DNA from: an uncultured Collinsella sp.
GTDB lineage: Bacteria; Actinomycetota; Coriobacteriia; Coriobacteriales; Coriobacteriaceae
Reading direction: 5' to 3'
Assembly (NCBI GenBank): GCA_900541035.1
Contig: UQIN01000001.1
Location: 117,061-181,060 of the forward strand
DNA length: 64,000 nucleotides
Each line of letters begins with the position of its first letter. Position 1 is the stretch's first letter. This document shows positions 1-7,535 of the stretch, one piece after another. A program made the position numbers and the translations under genes. A model generated the notes under the pieces. That model ran no database searches. It was not told where the DNA came from and saw only the letters and a list, made by a program, of their open reading frames with translations.

Positions 1-23
1 ACTCAGTAACAACCCCCTCCACT

Positions 24-55
24 CATCGATAGCCCGCCCACAATGGCTGTCGATG
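24..55. repeat. Imperfect hairpin at left edge
   Basis: Arms CATCGATAGCC (24-34) and GGCTGTCGATG (45-55) are complementary except for one G/T position and enclose a 10-nt loop. There is no T-run. It lies beyond the terminator of the adjacent dehydrogenase gene, so it may belong to whatever lies left of the window. Confidence 0.4.
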
Positions 56-92
56 GGCGCCTGCGGATCACTACCGCCCATTCACAACGTTA

Positions 93-133
93 TGCATTTT
101 TAAGAGCTTGTTGAATACTCCCAAAAATGCACG
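93..133. repeat. Repeat family R7, copy 1
   Basis: The block at 101-133 contains TTGAATACTCCCAAAAATGC and is closely matched by a second copy at 18496-18527. In this copy the flanks TGCATTTTT (93-101) and AAAAATGCA (123-131) also form a 9-bp dyad. It is noncoding and its function is unknown. Confidence 0.5.
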
Positions 134-207
134 CAGGGAAGTGCACCACCTATCCGCAGCGGGCAGTACGCCTTGGTTTTGTCCGTCTCAGGGCATCGAC
201 GCAGCAC

Positions 208-239
208 AAAAAGCCCCGCCGTGCGTAGCACGGCGGGGC
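208..239 (-). terminator. Rho-independent terminator of fucO-like gene
   Basis: A perfect 12-bp stem (213-224 with 228-239) closes a 3-nt loop. Read on the minus strand it is followed by five T (208-212). It sits about 55 bp past the dehydrogenase stop. Confidence 0.9.
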
Positions 240-292
240 CAGCGGCACGTCAAAAGACCATACACCTACGGGCGAAGGACCACCAAACTGGG

Positions 293-1459
293 CTAGGCAG
301 CCGGGCAGATCTTCTTGAAGAGCTCGATGACGTCGTCGAGCGTTGCCTCGCGCGGGTTACCCGGGAAACAAGCGTCGGCCATGGCGTCCTTGGCCAGGAC
401 CTCGATCTCGTCAGCCTTCATGGCCTCGCAGACGTGCGGGATATTCACGTCGGCGGAAAGCTGCTTGACGGCGGCGATAGCGGCGTCGGCAGCCTCGTCG
501 GTGCTCATGCCCGTGGTGTCAACGCCCATGGCGGCGGCAACCTTGGCCAGACGCTCGGCGCAAACCGGCTTGTTGAACTCCATGGCGATCGGCAGCAGCA
601 TGGCGCAAGCGACGCCGTGCGGGGTGTCGTAGTGAGCGGACAGGGTGTGAGCCATGGCGTGGTCGATGCCCAGGCCAACATTGGAGAAGCCCATGCCGGC
701 GACATACTGGCCAAGGGCCATGCCCTCGCGGCCGGAGCCGGGCTGGCCGGACTTGGCCTCGGCAACGGAGTCGCGTAGGTTCTCGCTGATCAGCTTGATG
801 GCCTCAAAGTGGAACATGTCGGAAAGCTCCCAAGCGCCCTTGGTGGTATAGCCCTCGATGGCATGGGTCAGAGCGTCCATACCAGTGGAAGCGGTCAGGC
901 CGGCGGGCATGGAAGCCATCATGTCAGGATCGACGACGGCGACCTCGGGGGCGTCGTTGGTGTCGACGCACACGAACTTGCGGACCTTCTCGGGGTCGGT
1001 GATGACGTAGTTGATGGTCACCTCGGCGGCGGTACCAGCGGTCGTCGGCACGGCGATGGTGAACACGGCGTGGTTCTTAGTGGGAGCAACGCCCTCGAGG
1101 CTGCGGACATCGGCGAACTCGGGGTTGTTGATGATGATGCCGATGGCCTTGGCGGTGTCCATGGAGGAGCCGCCACCGATGGTCACGATAGCGTCAGCCT
1201 CGGCGGCCTTAAAGGCCTCGACGCCGTCCTTGACGTTCTGGATAGTGGGGTTGGGCTTGATCTCGGAGTAGAGGCTCCAAGCGATGCCGGCAGCGTCGAG
1301 CTCGTCGGTCACCTTAGCGGTAACGCCAAACTTGACCAGATCGGGGTCGGAGCAGACGAAGATCTTCTTGTAGCCGCGACGCTGGAGCTCGCCGGGGATC
1401 TCCTTGATGGCGCCGGAACCATGATAAGAGATGGTATTGAGAACGAAACGATTAGCCAT
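293..1459 (-). CDS. fucO: Iron-dependent alcohol dehydrogenase, FucO-type lactaldehyde reductase
   Basis: A group III, iron-containing NAD(H) alcohol dehydrogenase of 388 aa, about the family length (E. coli FucO is similar in size and opens the same way, MANR). The cofactor motif GGGSSMD is at residues 95-101. The metal site is visible as D-x3-H in GMDALTHAIEGY and as the His residues of DHAMAH and TPHG. Such enzymes reduce lactaldehyde or other short aldehydes to alcohols and so regenerate NAD+ in fermentation. The start at 1459 was chosen over upstream codons because GGGAGG lies 6-7 nt before the ATG and the protein alignment begins there. It is monocistronic, with a terminator at 208-239 and a LacI/CcpA-like dyad upstream at 1559-1574. 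The exact substrate is not proven, and 1,2-propanediol or ethanol formation are alternatives. Confidence 0.9.
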   Translation of the reverse strand: MANRFVLNTISYHGSGAIKEIPGELQRRGYKKIFVCSDPDLVKFGVTAKVTDELDAAGIAWSLYSEIKPNPTIQNVKDGVEAFKAAEADAIVTIGGGSSMDTAKAIGIIINNPEFADVRSLEGVAPTKNHAVFTIAVPTTAGTAAEVTINYVITDPEKVRKFVCVDTNDAPEVAVVDPDMMASMPAGLTASTGMDALTHAIEGYTTKGAWELSDMFHFEAIKLISENLRDSVAEAKSGQPGSGREGMALGQYVAGMGFSNVGLGIDHAMAHTLSAHYDTPHGVACAMLLPIAMEFNKPVCAERLAKVAAAMGVDTTGMSTDEAADAAIAAVKQLSADVNIPHVCEAMKADEIEVLAKDAMADACFPGNPREATLDDVIELFKKICPAA

Positions 1460-1558
1460 TGAAAGCCTCCCATCGTGTGCGGGGCACCCATTACGCCCCA
1501 CGCCATGAGTCCCATCCTAACGCTTTTGAAACAAAAAACGCGTGAGAACGTCAAATTT

Positions 1559-1574
1559 GTTAAAGCGTTTCAAC
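1559..1574. promoter_or_regulatory. Candidate LacI/CcpA-type operator upstream of fucO
   Basis: GTTAAAGCGTTTCAAC is an imperfect palindrome (6 of 8 pairs) centred on CG, the layout bound by LacI/GalR-family regulators. A second block sharing AACGCTTT lies at 1519-1526. Both are 60-115 bp upstream of the fucO start, suggesting sugar-responsive control. This is inference from the motif only. Confidence 0.4.
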
Positions 1575-1583
1575 AGATGATGA

Positions 1584-1619
1584 AAAATATTGCGGCAAAG
1601 GGACAGCCCCTTTGCCGCA
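1584..1619 (-). terminator. Terminator of DUF1275 gene
   Basis: A 12-bp perfect stem, TGCGGCAAAGGG (1591-1602) with CCCTTTGCCGCA (1608-1619), closes a 5-nt loop. On the minus strand it is followed by an AT-rich run with five T. It starts 5 bp after the stop codon of the gene at 1625. Confidence 0.75.
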
Positions 1620-1624
1620 TTCGG

Positions 1625-2341
1625 TTACTTTCGACAGCCCTCTTTCCAAGCCTCGGCCGCAGCCTTCCAGCGTAAGCGCAAGTCGCGCTCGCGGTCGATG
1701 AACATGATGGCAAACGCGACAAACAGCAGCAAGCTCGCCACGACGATGGCGTGCAGGCCCATGCGCTCAATACACCAGTTGCCCAGCACGGCGCCAAACA
1801 CAAAGGTAAAGATCACGCCAAAGTACAGCAGGCCGTTTTCCAAAAAGCCGCGCCTGTGGGTGATGATGTAATCGTCCACGTTTTGCAGCGCGTTGCGCAG
1901 GTTGCCGATGCACATGGTCGTAGCAATGCCGTGACCGTGGATCTTGCGGAAGCTCTCGACCTGCATGCCGCAGGCAAACGAAGTGAGGCAGTTGGCGAGC
2001 AAGTTGTAACCGCCACCGGGGATAAAGCTCACGCCCAGCAAGATGACGGCTTCAAAGAACACCGTTACCTGGCGCCAGTGAATCACGCTGCCAAACCGTT
2101 CATGTACCAGGTCGGCAAGCATAATGCCCACGGCAAACGACACCACAGGGAAGAAGTAGCGCCCCGCAAGTGCCCAATTGCCCTCCGAGATGCTCACGCC
2201 CACCAGCAAGATGTTGCCCGTCTGCGCGTTAGCGAAAACATGGTCGCGCCCAATGTACGAATAAACGTCCATAAAGCCGCCGGCGAGCGCCAGGATAATG
2301 CCCAATTCGATGGACTCCGATATCTGTTTGGCACGCTGCAT
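1625..2341 (-). CDS. YoaK/DUF1275 family membrane protein
   Basis: A 238-aa integral membrane protein. The N-terminal half carries the family signature: a first helix with GGFMDVYSYI, then the segment HVFANAQTGN. Four or more further hydrophobic segments follow, and the C-terminus is basic (RERDLRLRW). DUF1275 (YoaK) proteins are about 220-240 aa and have no established biochemical role, although transport has been proposed. The start at 2341 is supported by AGGAGG 10 nt upstream. A longer in-frame reading back to 2590 has no Shine-Dalgarno and adds unrelated sequence. It is divergent from the radical SAM gene at 2610, and the 268-bp gap holds a dyad. Confidence 0.8.
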   Translation of the reverse strand: MQRAKQISESIELGIILALAGGFMDVYSYIGRDHVFANAQTGNILLVGVSISEGNWALAGRYFFPVVSFAVGIMLADLVHERFGSVIHWRQVTVFFEAVILLGVSFIPGGGYNLLANCLTSFACGMQVESFRKIHGHGIATTMCIGNLRNALQNVDDYIITHRRGFLENGLLYFGVIFTFVFGAVLGNWCIERMGLHAIVVASLLLFVAFAIMFIDRERDLRLRWKAAAEAWKEGCRK

Positions 2342-2538
2342 CGTCGTGCATCCTCCTTGTTGACGACCCTCTCGTGCGTTGGCGGAAACATAACCGCCGT
2401 TCATACTGTAACCCATTGACAACATGGCGTGCGCGCGAGACGGGTTCTCCAACGCGCAGATACACAGTCTGGAAACAAACAGCGGGCGCGGCGCCGACAC
2501 CCGCACCGACACGCCGATCCGCCAGCCCATGTACTCCA

Positions 2539-2578
2539 CCAGTCTTTTTAGCGCCGTCCCAAAAAGACTGGTTACAAT
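2539..2578 (+). promoter_or_regulatory. Dyad plus -10-like box upstream of ygiQ
   Basis: Arms CCAGTCTTTTT (2539-2549) and AAAAAGACTGG (2561-2571) form a perfect 11-bp dyad with an 11-nt centre. TACAAT (2573-2578) follows directly and would serve as the -10 of the ygiQ promoter, placing the dyad over the -35 region. A regulator-binding site is more likely than a terminator, because no gene ends here. Confidence 0.4.
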
Positions 2579-2609
2579 TACGTGCAGCATACTAACAACG
2601 GGAGGAATC

Positions 2610-4745
2610 GTGGCAAAAAAGCCCCAGGACGCTCAGCACAACCAGCACGGCAAGCATGCCCAGCGCGGCCAGCAGCAAAAGCGCGGTGGCAAGGCCCAGA
2701 GCGGCCACGCCACTCATACCCCGGCAGCGCCCGCCCGTCCCTGGCGCCCGGGCCGCGATAAGTTCCTCCCCGTCAGCCGCGCCGACATGGATGCGCGCGG
2801 CTGGGACCAGTGCGACTTCGTCTATATCTGCGGTGATGCCTACGTGGACCATCCGAGCTTTGGCATGGCTATCATCAGCCGCGTACTCGACGCGCACGGT
2901 TACAAAGTGGGCATCATCTGCCAGCCCGACTGGACCGACCCCGCCAGCATCACTGCGCTCGGCGAGCCGCGCCTGGGCTTTTTGGTCAGTGCCGGCAACA
3001 TGGACTCCATGGTCAACCACTATTCGGTGACCAAGCACCGCCGCCACACCGACGCCTATACCCCCGGCGGCGAGGAAGGTCACCGCCCCAACCGTGCCGT
3101 CACGGTCTACGGCAATCTCATCCGTCAGACGTTCAAGGACGCCCCCATCATCATCGGCGGCATCGAGGCAAGCCTGCGCCGACTGGCCCACTACGACTAC
3201 TGGCAGGATAAGCTCAAGCGCTCGGTGCTGCTCGACTCGGGCGCCGACATCCTCATCTACGGCATGGGCGAGCACGCGATTATCGAGATCGCCGACGCGC
3301 TCGACGCGGGGCTGCCCGTCGATCAGATCACCTATATCAACGGCACCGTCTACCGCACCAGCTCGCTCGACGAGGTCTACGACTACGACTTGCTGCCCAG
3401 CTGGGACGACCTTGCCGCCGACAAGCTCAATTACGCGCGCAGCTTTAACGTACAGCAGCAGAACATGGACCCCATCACCGGGCATCGTCTGGTAGAGCCC
3501 TACCCCAACAGCGTCTATGTGGTGCAGAACCCACCGTCGGCCACGCTCACCACCGACGAGATGGACGAGGTGGCCGAACTCCCCTACGCACGCGATTGGC
3601 ATCCCGACTACGACGCGGCAGGCGGCGTGCCAGCCTTTGCCGAGATCAAGTTTTCCATTAGCTCCAACCGCGGTTGTTTTGGCGAGTGTTCGTTTTGCGC
3701 CCTCACCTTCCACCAAGGCCGCGTGCTGCAGATGCGCAGCCATGACTCGATCATGCGCGAGGCCGAGCTGCTCACGCGCGATCCCGAGTTTAAGGGCTAC
3801 ATCAACGACGTGGGAGGGCCGACGGCCAACTTTAGCCGTCCCGCCTGCGACAAGCAGCTCAAGCACGGCGTGTGCAAGAACAAGCGCTGCCTGTGGCCGA
3901 GCGTATGCAAGAACATGGTGGTCGACGAGAGCGGCTACACGCAGCTGCTGCGCGACCTGCGTCAGCTGCCGGGCGTCAAGAAAGTCTTTGTCCGCAGCGG
4001 CATCCGCTTTGACTACACCATGGCCGATGCCTCGGACGAGTTTTTGCGCGAGCTGCTGGAGCACCATGTCTCGGGCCAGCTGCGCGTAGCGCCCGAGCAC
4101 GTGAGCGACGCGGTGCTGTCCGTGATGGGCAAGCCGAGCCGCGCCGTCTACGACGCGTTCTGCCGCAAATTTGAGCGCCTGAACCGCGAGTATGGACTCA
4201 AGCAGTATGTTGTGCCGTATCTGATCTCGAGCCACCCCGGTTCAACCATGAAGGAAGCCGTGGACCTTGCCGAAGCCGTGCGCGACATGGGCTATATGCC
4301 CGAGCAGGTGCAGGACTTCTACCCCACACCGTCCACCATGTCGACGTGCATGTACTACACCGGCGTGGACCCGCGCACCATGGAGCCGATCTATGTGGCG
4401 CGCGACCCGCACGAGAAGGCCATGCAGCGCGCGCTCATCCAGTATCGCAAGCCCGAGAATTACAAGCTCGTGCGTGAGGCGTTAGAGAAAGCCGACCGCC
4501 GCGATCTGATCGGCTACACCAAGCATTGTCTGATTCGCCCCGTGCCGCCACGCCCGGGCGAGACGTCTGCCGGCGGCGGGCATGGCACCGGCAAGAAGGG
4601 CGGCAAACCGCATGGCGGCGGCGCTGGCAAGGGGCCCAAGGGCAGCAAGGGCCACGGCGGCATGTCGCGTGCGCAGAACACCGCAGGTCGCAACCGCGCG
4701 GCCCAGGGACGACAGGGCGCCAACGGCGGCGGCAGGCGCAACTAA
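2610..4745 (+). CDS. ygiQ: YgiQ family (UPF0313) radical SAM protein
   Basis: A 711-aa radical S-adenosylmethionine enzyme of the YgiQ/UPF0313 family, whose substrate is unknown. The N-terminal B12-binding-like region follows a Gln/His/Lys-rich leader of about 45 residues. The [4Fe-4S] motif CX3CX2C is at Cys356, Cys360 and Cys363 (RGCFGECSFC). The last roughly 65 residues are Gly/Lys/Arg-rich and probably disordered and nucleic-acid binding. The start is GTG at 2610 with GGGAGG four bases before it. The ATG at 2424 would add 62 residues lacking family similarity. Its stop overlaps the stop of the convergent protease gene by 3 bp. Confidence 0.88.
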   Translation: MAKKPQDAQHNQHGKHAQRGQQQKRGGKAQSGHATHTPAAPARPWRPGRDKFLPVSRADMDARGWDQCDFVYICGDAYVDHPSFGMAIISRVLDAHGYKVGIICQPDWTDPASITALGEPRLGFLVSAGNMDSMVNHYSVTKHRRHTDAYTPGGEEGHRPNRAVTVYGNLIRQTFKDAPIIIGGIEASLRRLAHYDYWQDKLKRSVLLDSGADILIYGMGEHAIIEIADALDAGLPVDQITYINGTVYRTSSLDEVYDYDLLPSWDDLAADKLNYARSFNVQQQNMDPITGHRLVEPYPNSVYVVQNPPSATLTTDEMDEVAELPYARDWHPDYDAAGGVPAFAEIKFSISSNRGCFGECSFCALTFHQGRVLQMRSHDSIMREAELLTRDPEFKGYINDVGGPTANFSRPACDKQLKHGVCKNKRCLWPSVCKNMVVDESGYTQLLRDLRQLPGVKKVFVRSGIRFDYTMADASDEFLRELLEHHVSGQLRVAPEHVSDAVLSVMGKPSRAVYDAFCRKFERLNREYGLKQYVVPYLISSHPGSTMKEAVDLAEAVRDMGYMPEQVQDFYPTPSTMSTCMYYTGVDPRTMEPIYVARDPHEKAMQRALIQYRKPENYKLVREALEKADRRDLIGYTKHCLIRPVPPRPGETSAGGGHGTGKKGGKPHGGGAGKGPKGSKGHGGMSRAQNTAGRNRAAQGRQGANGGGRRN

Positions 4746-5653
4746 GGCAGCGGTGCCGTCGCTATGTCCGTCTCGCATGCGTGGCGCAGTGAGCGCATCG
4801 CCTCCACGAGGATGATGCCGGCGATGGCAACCGTGACCGCCACGTCGAGCGGGGTGTTCACAAACCACAGCATCGTCATGAGATACGACCCAGCATTAAA
4901 GGCAAAGTGCAGCAGAATCGTGTAGCGGAGCTTTCCGGTCGTCACGAGCACCCAACCAAAGATGAGGCCGGCGGCACCCGCGTAGCAACCCTGCACCCAA
5001 TTCATGTGCATAAAACCGAAGATTGCCGCCTGCAGCACAATCGCCGCAGCGATACCCCACGTGCTTGGGGCCGCCCAGGGCACCATGGCGCCGTCCTGCG
5101 CGCTCGCACGACGCCGGCGCTTCCAAAGTGGGCGGCACTGCGGATTAAACGCTCGGAGCGAAAACTCAAAAATAATGCCGCGCACCAGCAGCTCCTCACA
5201 AAATGGGGCGCCGAGCACCGTAGTCAGGACGGCGAGATAGCTGGTGTCGCCCATACCTGTTTCCTCGACAAGCTCGCTGTAGTCGGCCGCGGCATCGGGC
5301 AACAGCGACAGCACGGCGTCGGTCACGTAACCAACGACCACCTGCAGGGCCAGGCCAATCACGATAACGCAGGCGATGCGTTTCCATGCCCCACGCGCTC
5401 CCCCGCCGAGCGGATGCGCGCTTTGCCGGCGTGCCATAAACGAACGCGGCCACAGATAACGCCACCACAGCAGCGCCATCAAAAACGACGCCGTCTGCGC
5501 GACGGCCTGAAGCAATTGGATGTCGAGATCATCGATCGAAAAACCCATGAACACCGATGCGACGCCAAGGGCGGAGAACAAAACGACGCTCAGGGCAATA
5601 TCGGCAGCGACGACGCCAAAACAGGCAAGCGCCCAAATCATCGCATTGAGCAT
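4742..5653 (-). CDS. CPBP family intramembrane metalloprotease
   Basis: A 303-aa polytopic membrane protein with the three CPBP/Abi (Rce1-like) motifs: EExxxR at Glu153-Glu154-Arg158 (EELLVR), then FxxxH (FGFMH) and HxxxN (HFAFN). All catalytic residues are present, so it is probably an active glutamate/zinc-type intramembrane protease. Bacterial members act in prenylation-like processing, bacteriocin immunity or stress. The start at 5653 follows GAGGAGG by 5 nt, and the longer frame to 5713 lacks this. It overlaps tail to tail with ygiQ and no bacteriocin gene is adjacent, so its target is unknown. Confidence 0.85.
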   Translation of the reverse strand: MLNAMIWALACFGVVAADIALSVVLFSALGVASVFMGFSIDDLDIQLLQAVAQTASFLMALLWWRYLWPRSFMARRQSAHPLGGGARGAWKRIACVIVIGLALQVVVGYVTDAVLSLLPDAAADYSELVEETGMGDTSYLAVLTTVLGAPFCEELLVRGIIFEFSLRAFNPQCRPLWKRRRRASAQDGAMVPWAAPSTWGIAAAIVLQAAIFGFMHMNWVQGCYAGAAGLIFGWVLVTTGKLRYTILLHFAFNAGSYLMTMLWFVNTPLDVAVTVAIAGIILVEAMRSLRHACETDIATAPLP

Positions 5654-5708
5654 GCCAACCTCCTCAAAACCGTTCCCTAGTTCTACCACAACTCGGCAGA
5701 GAGCTGAT

Positions 5709-5735
5709 CCCATGGGGACGGAGGAAAACGGATCA
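5709..5735 (+). repeat. Repeat family R5, left copy flanking relB
   Basis: A 27-bp block beginning CCCATGGGGACGGAGGAAAA recurs in direct orientation at 6106-6132 with a single mismatch. The pair brackets the antitoxin gene and its promoter. Confidence 0.75.
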
Positions 5736-5736
5736 C

Positions 5737-5937
5737 TTATTGATGAGAATCAGGCGCAGCGCCAAAGGCCCCGTTGGGCGAAATGTCGAACGGAAAGGTG
5801 CCGCAGCGATTGAAGGCGGCGATGAACATGCGGATGGCGTTGGACGGCGTGGTACCTACGAGTTGGGTTGCCGCCGCGAAGGCCGCCTTTTCCTCGGGCA
5901 AGACCTTCGCGACAACCGGGGTCATGTGTTCTGCCAT
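5737..5937 (-). CDS. Orphan RelB/DinJ-like antitoxin
   Basis: A 66-aa protein. An N-terminal ribbon-helix-helix-like segment (residues 5-40, with LPEEKAAFAAATQLVGTTPS and NAIRMFIAAF) is followed by the RelB/DinJ C-terminal signature FPFDISPNG. These proteins bind their own promoter and neutralise a RelE/YafQ-type mRNA interferase. The start at 5937 has AAGGA 7 nt upstream, and the longer frame to 6012 has no ribosome site. No toxin gene is adjacent: downstream on the same strand is the protease, and upstream is repeat and the ABC gene. It may have lost its toxin, regulate in trans, or counter an unlinked toxin. GGTATT-type repeats upstream (6052-6100) look like its operator. Confidence 0.7.
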   Translation of the reverse strand: MAEHMTPVVAKVLPEEKAAFAAATQLVGTTPSNAIRMFIAAFNRCGTFPFDISPNGAFGAAPDSHQ

Positions 5938-6051
5938 GGCGCTTCCTTTTTGAAACGACGGTGGTGCGGATGGATGCGGGCCACGCGGCTGGGCGACAGG
6001 CTGTGAAGGCAACCCGATTGGCCCGCATCTGGAATTTGTTTCTACGGCGTT

Positions 6052-6100
6052 GGTATTACTTGGTATTCTTAAGTATTACCCCGCAGATAGAATACCATAC
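6052..6100 (-). promoter_or_regulatory. Candidate autoregulatory operator of relB
   Basis: GGTATT occurs at 6052 and 6062 on the plus strand, with inverted versions in GTATTACC (6073-6080) and in AATACCATAC (6091-6100). Clustered short inverted and direct repeats 115-165 bp upstream of a ribbon-helix-helix antitoxin gene fit the usual autoregulation of RelB-type antitoxins. It is not proven. Confidence 0.4.
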
Positions 6101-6105
6101 CCGAC

Positions 6106-6132
6106 CCCATGGGGACGGAGAAAAACGGATCA
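6106..6132 (+). repeat. Repeat family R5, right copy flanking relB
   Basis: The second direct copy of the 27-bp block (CCCATGGGGACGGAGAAAAA...), matching 26 of 27 positions of 5709-5735. It lies between relB's operator region and the 3' end of the ABC gene. Confidence 0.75.
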
Positions 6133-6152
6133 TTTTGTTGCTGAGTAAGTAT

Positions 6153-7532
6153 TTAGAGCGTGATGATGTCCGAGATATTGAGGGCCTGAGCGTCGACGGC
6201 ATCGTGCGTGGCAAGCAGCAGCATGCGGCCGTCGAGAAAGTCGAGCACGACCTCGGCGCATGCGTCGCGCGCGGCGGTATCTAGACCGGTAAAGGGCTCG
6301 TCCAGAATCACCGCGTCGCCTGGGCACAGCAGGGCTCGGGCAATCTCGACACGACGGCGCTGTCCACCCGAAAGCTCGGCCACGCGGGCATGCACATCGA
6401 TCCCCGGTATCAGCAGACGCAACAGGGCTGCGGCACTCGAGGCGTCCACGCGCGCGTCGGCGCACACCAGCACGTTATCCAAAGCCGAGGTGCCCTCTAC
6501 CAGGCGCACATCCTGAAACACCATGGAGCACGGCGCGCACTCCCCCGCCGCCAGCGCGAGCAACGTCGACTTGCCCACGCCCGAGGCGCCCATCACGCAG
6601 GCGCGCCCACCGGCGGGCACACGAAGCACCAGCCCGTCGAGCGCCGGCGCCCAGGGCGCACGATCGCCCACGGCAAGCGCAAGCTCCGCCGCAGCGCCGG
6701 CGCCAGCAGGGTCGCCCGAACGCCCGCGAGTACCACGCCCATGTGCCCACACGGCAGCACGCCACGCCGCGGGCCCCGAAGCCCGCAGCAACCACACCAG
6801 CACACGCTCGCATGCCCGCGATGCCGCCACGACCAACACGGTCCAAGCCAGCAGGTCAGCCGTCTCGATGAGCAGCTTCGCCTGATAGATGCGCTCGCCT
6901 ACGGTGCCCACCGCCATGCCGATCAGCTCCGCCGCCACGCCGGCCTTCCAGCTCATGCCGATCACGGCACGGGCGCACGAAAGCGCAAACGGCAGCACCT
7001 CGCGCCAGGTATGGGCGCAAAACAGGCGCCAGCCGCGCACGTCATGCAGACGGAACATCTGCTCCAGCGGTTTATTCACCTGTGCCAAGCCCTCGGCCAG
7101 CGAAAAATACACGCCCGGCAGCGCCATCAAAAAGACCGCGGCGATGCTCACGCGCGCCGATCCCAGCCAAATGAGCAGCAGGACCACCACGCAGGCAACC
7201 GGCGTCGCCTTGACAAACGACAGCGCCGGCGCCACCAGGCGGGCAAACGCACGCGAACGTGACGAAATCCCGGCCAGCACGCCACCACACACCGCGGCAA
7301 GCGCCAGCCCGCCCAATATCCGCGCGCCCGAGCCCGCCAAAATCGCCCAGGTACCGCCATCGCACACCAGGCGCAGCAGCGCCAAGGCAACAGCACCCGG
7401 CCCCGGCAAGATCAGTGGCTGCGCCACCAGCGCCGCCGCGAAGACCCACACGGCAAGCCAAAAGGCGGCGACGGCACCTGCTGCCGCCACCGCCTTCATA
7501 CGCTCTGTCATTTGTCGAGCAAACGCACGCAC
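6153..7532 (-). CDS. Fused ABC transporter permease-ATPase, SsuC/TauC-SsuB type
   Basis: A 459-aa single chain joining two subunits that are normally separate. Residues 1-250 are a BPD-type permease with about six helices and an EAA-like loop near 201-219 (AELIGMAVG). After an Ala/Gly/Arg-rich linker (250-283), residues 285-459 form a compact ATPase: Walker A 315-323 (GASGVGKST), Q-loop Gln340, signature LSGGQ 387-391, Walker B ending Asp411-Glu412, switch His443. The nitrate/sulfonate/taurine class imports small organic anions or thiamine-precursor-like molecules. The start is GTG 7532 with GGAG 6 nt upstream, 3 nt after the stop of the binding-protein gene, so the two are translationally coupled. 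The ATPase half (about 175 aa) is shorter than usual but keeps every catalytic motif. Confidence 0.85.
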   Translation of the reverse strand: MRAFARQMTERMKAVAAAGAVAAFWLAVWVFAAALVAQPLILPGPGAVALALLRLVCDGGTWAILAGSGARILGGLALAAVCGGVLAGISSRSRAFARLVAPALSFVKATPVACVVVLLLIWLGSARVSIAAVFLMALPGVYFSLAEGLAQVNKPLEQMFRLHDVRGWRLFCAHTWREVLPFALSCARAVIGMSWKAGVAAELIGMAVGTVGERIYQAKLLIETADLLAWTVLVVAASRACERVLVWLLRASGPAAWRAAVWAHGRGTRGRSGDPAGAGAAAELALAVGDRAPWAPALDGLVLRVPAGGRACVMGASGVGKSTLLALAAGECAPCSMVFQDVRLVEGTSALDNVLVCADARVDASSAAALLRLLIPGIDVHARVAELSGGQRRRVEIARALLCPGDAVILDEPFTGLDTAARDACAEVVLDFLDGRMLLLATHDAVDAQALNISDIITL

Positions 7533-7535
7533 GGG

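Noticed and set aside
2592..4235. 547-codon minus-strand frame over ygiQ
   Set aside because: It is antisense to the radical SAM gene and lacks any start signal or domain.
5654..6152. Toxin partner for the RelB-like antitoxin
   Set aside because: No RelE/YafQ-like frame of suitable size exists on either side. The gaps contain only repeats and operator-like sequence.
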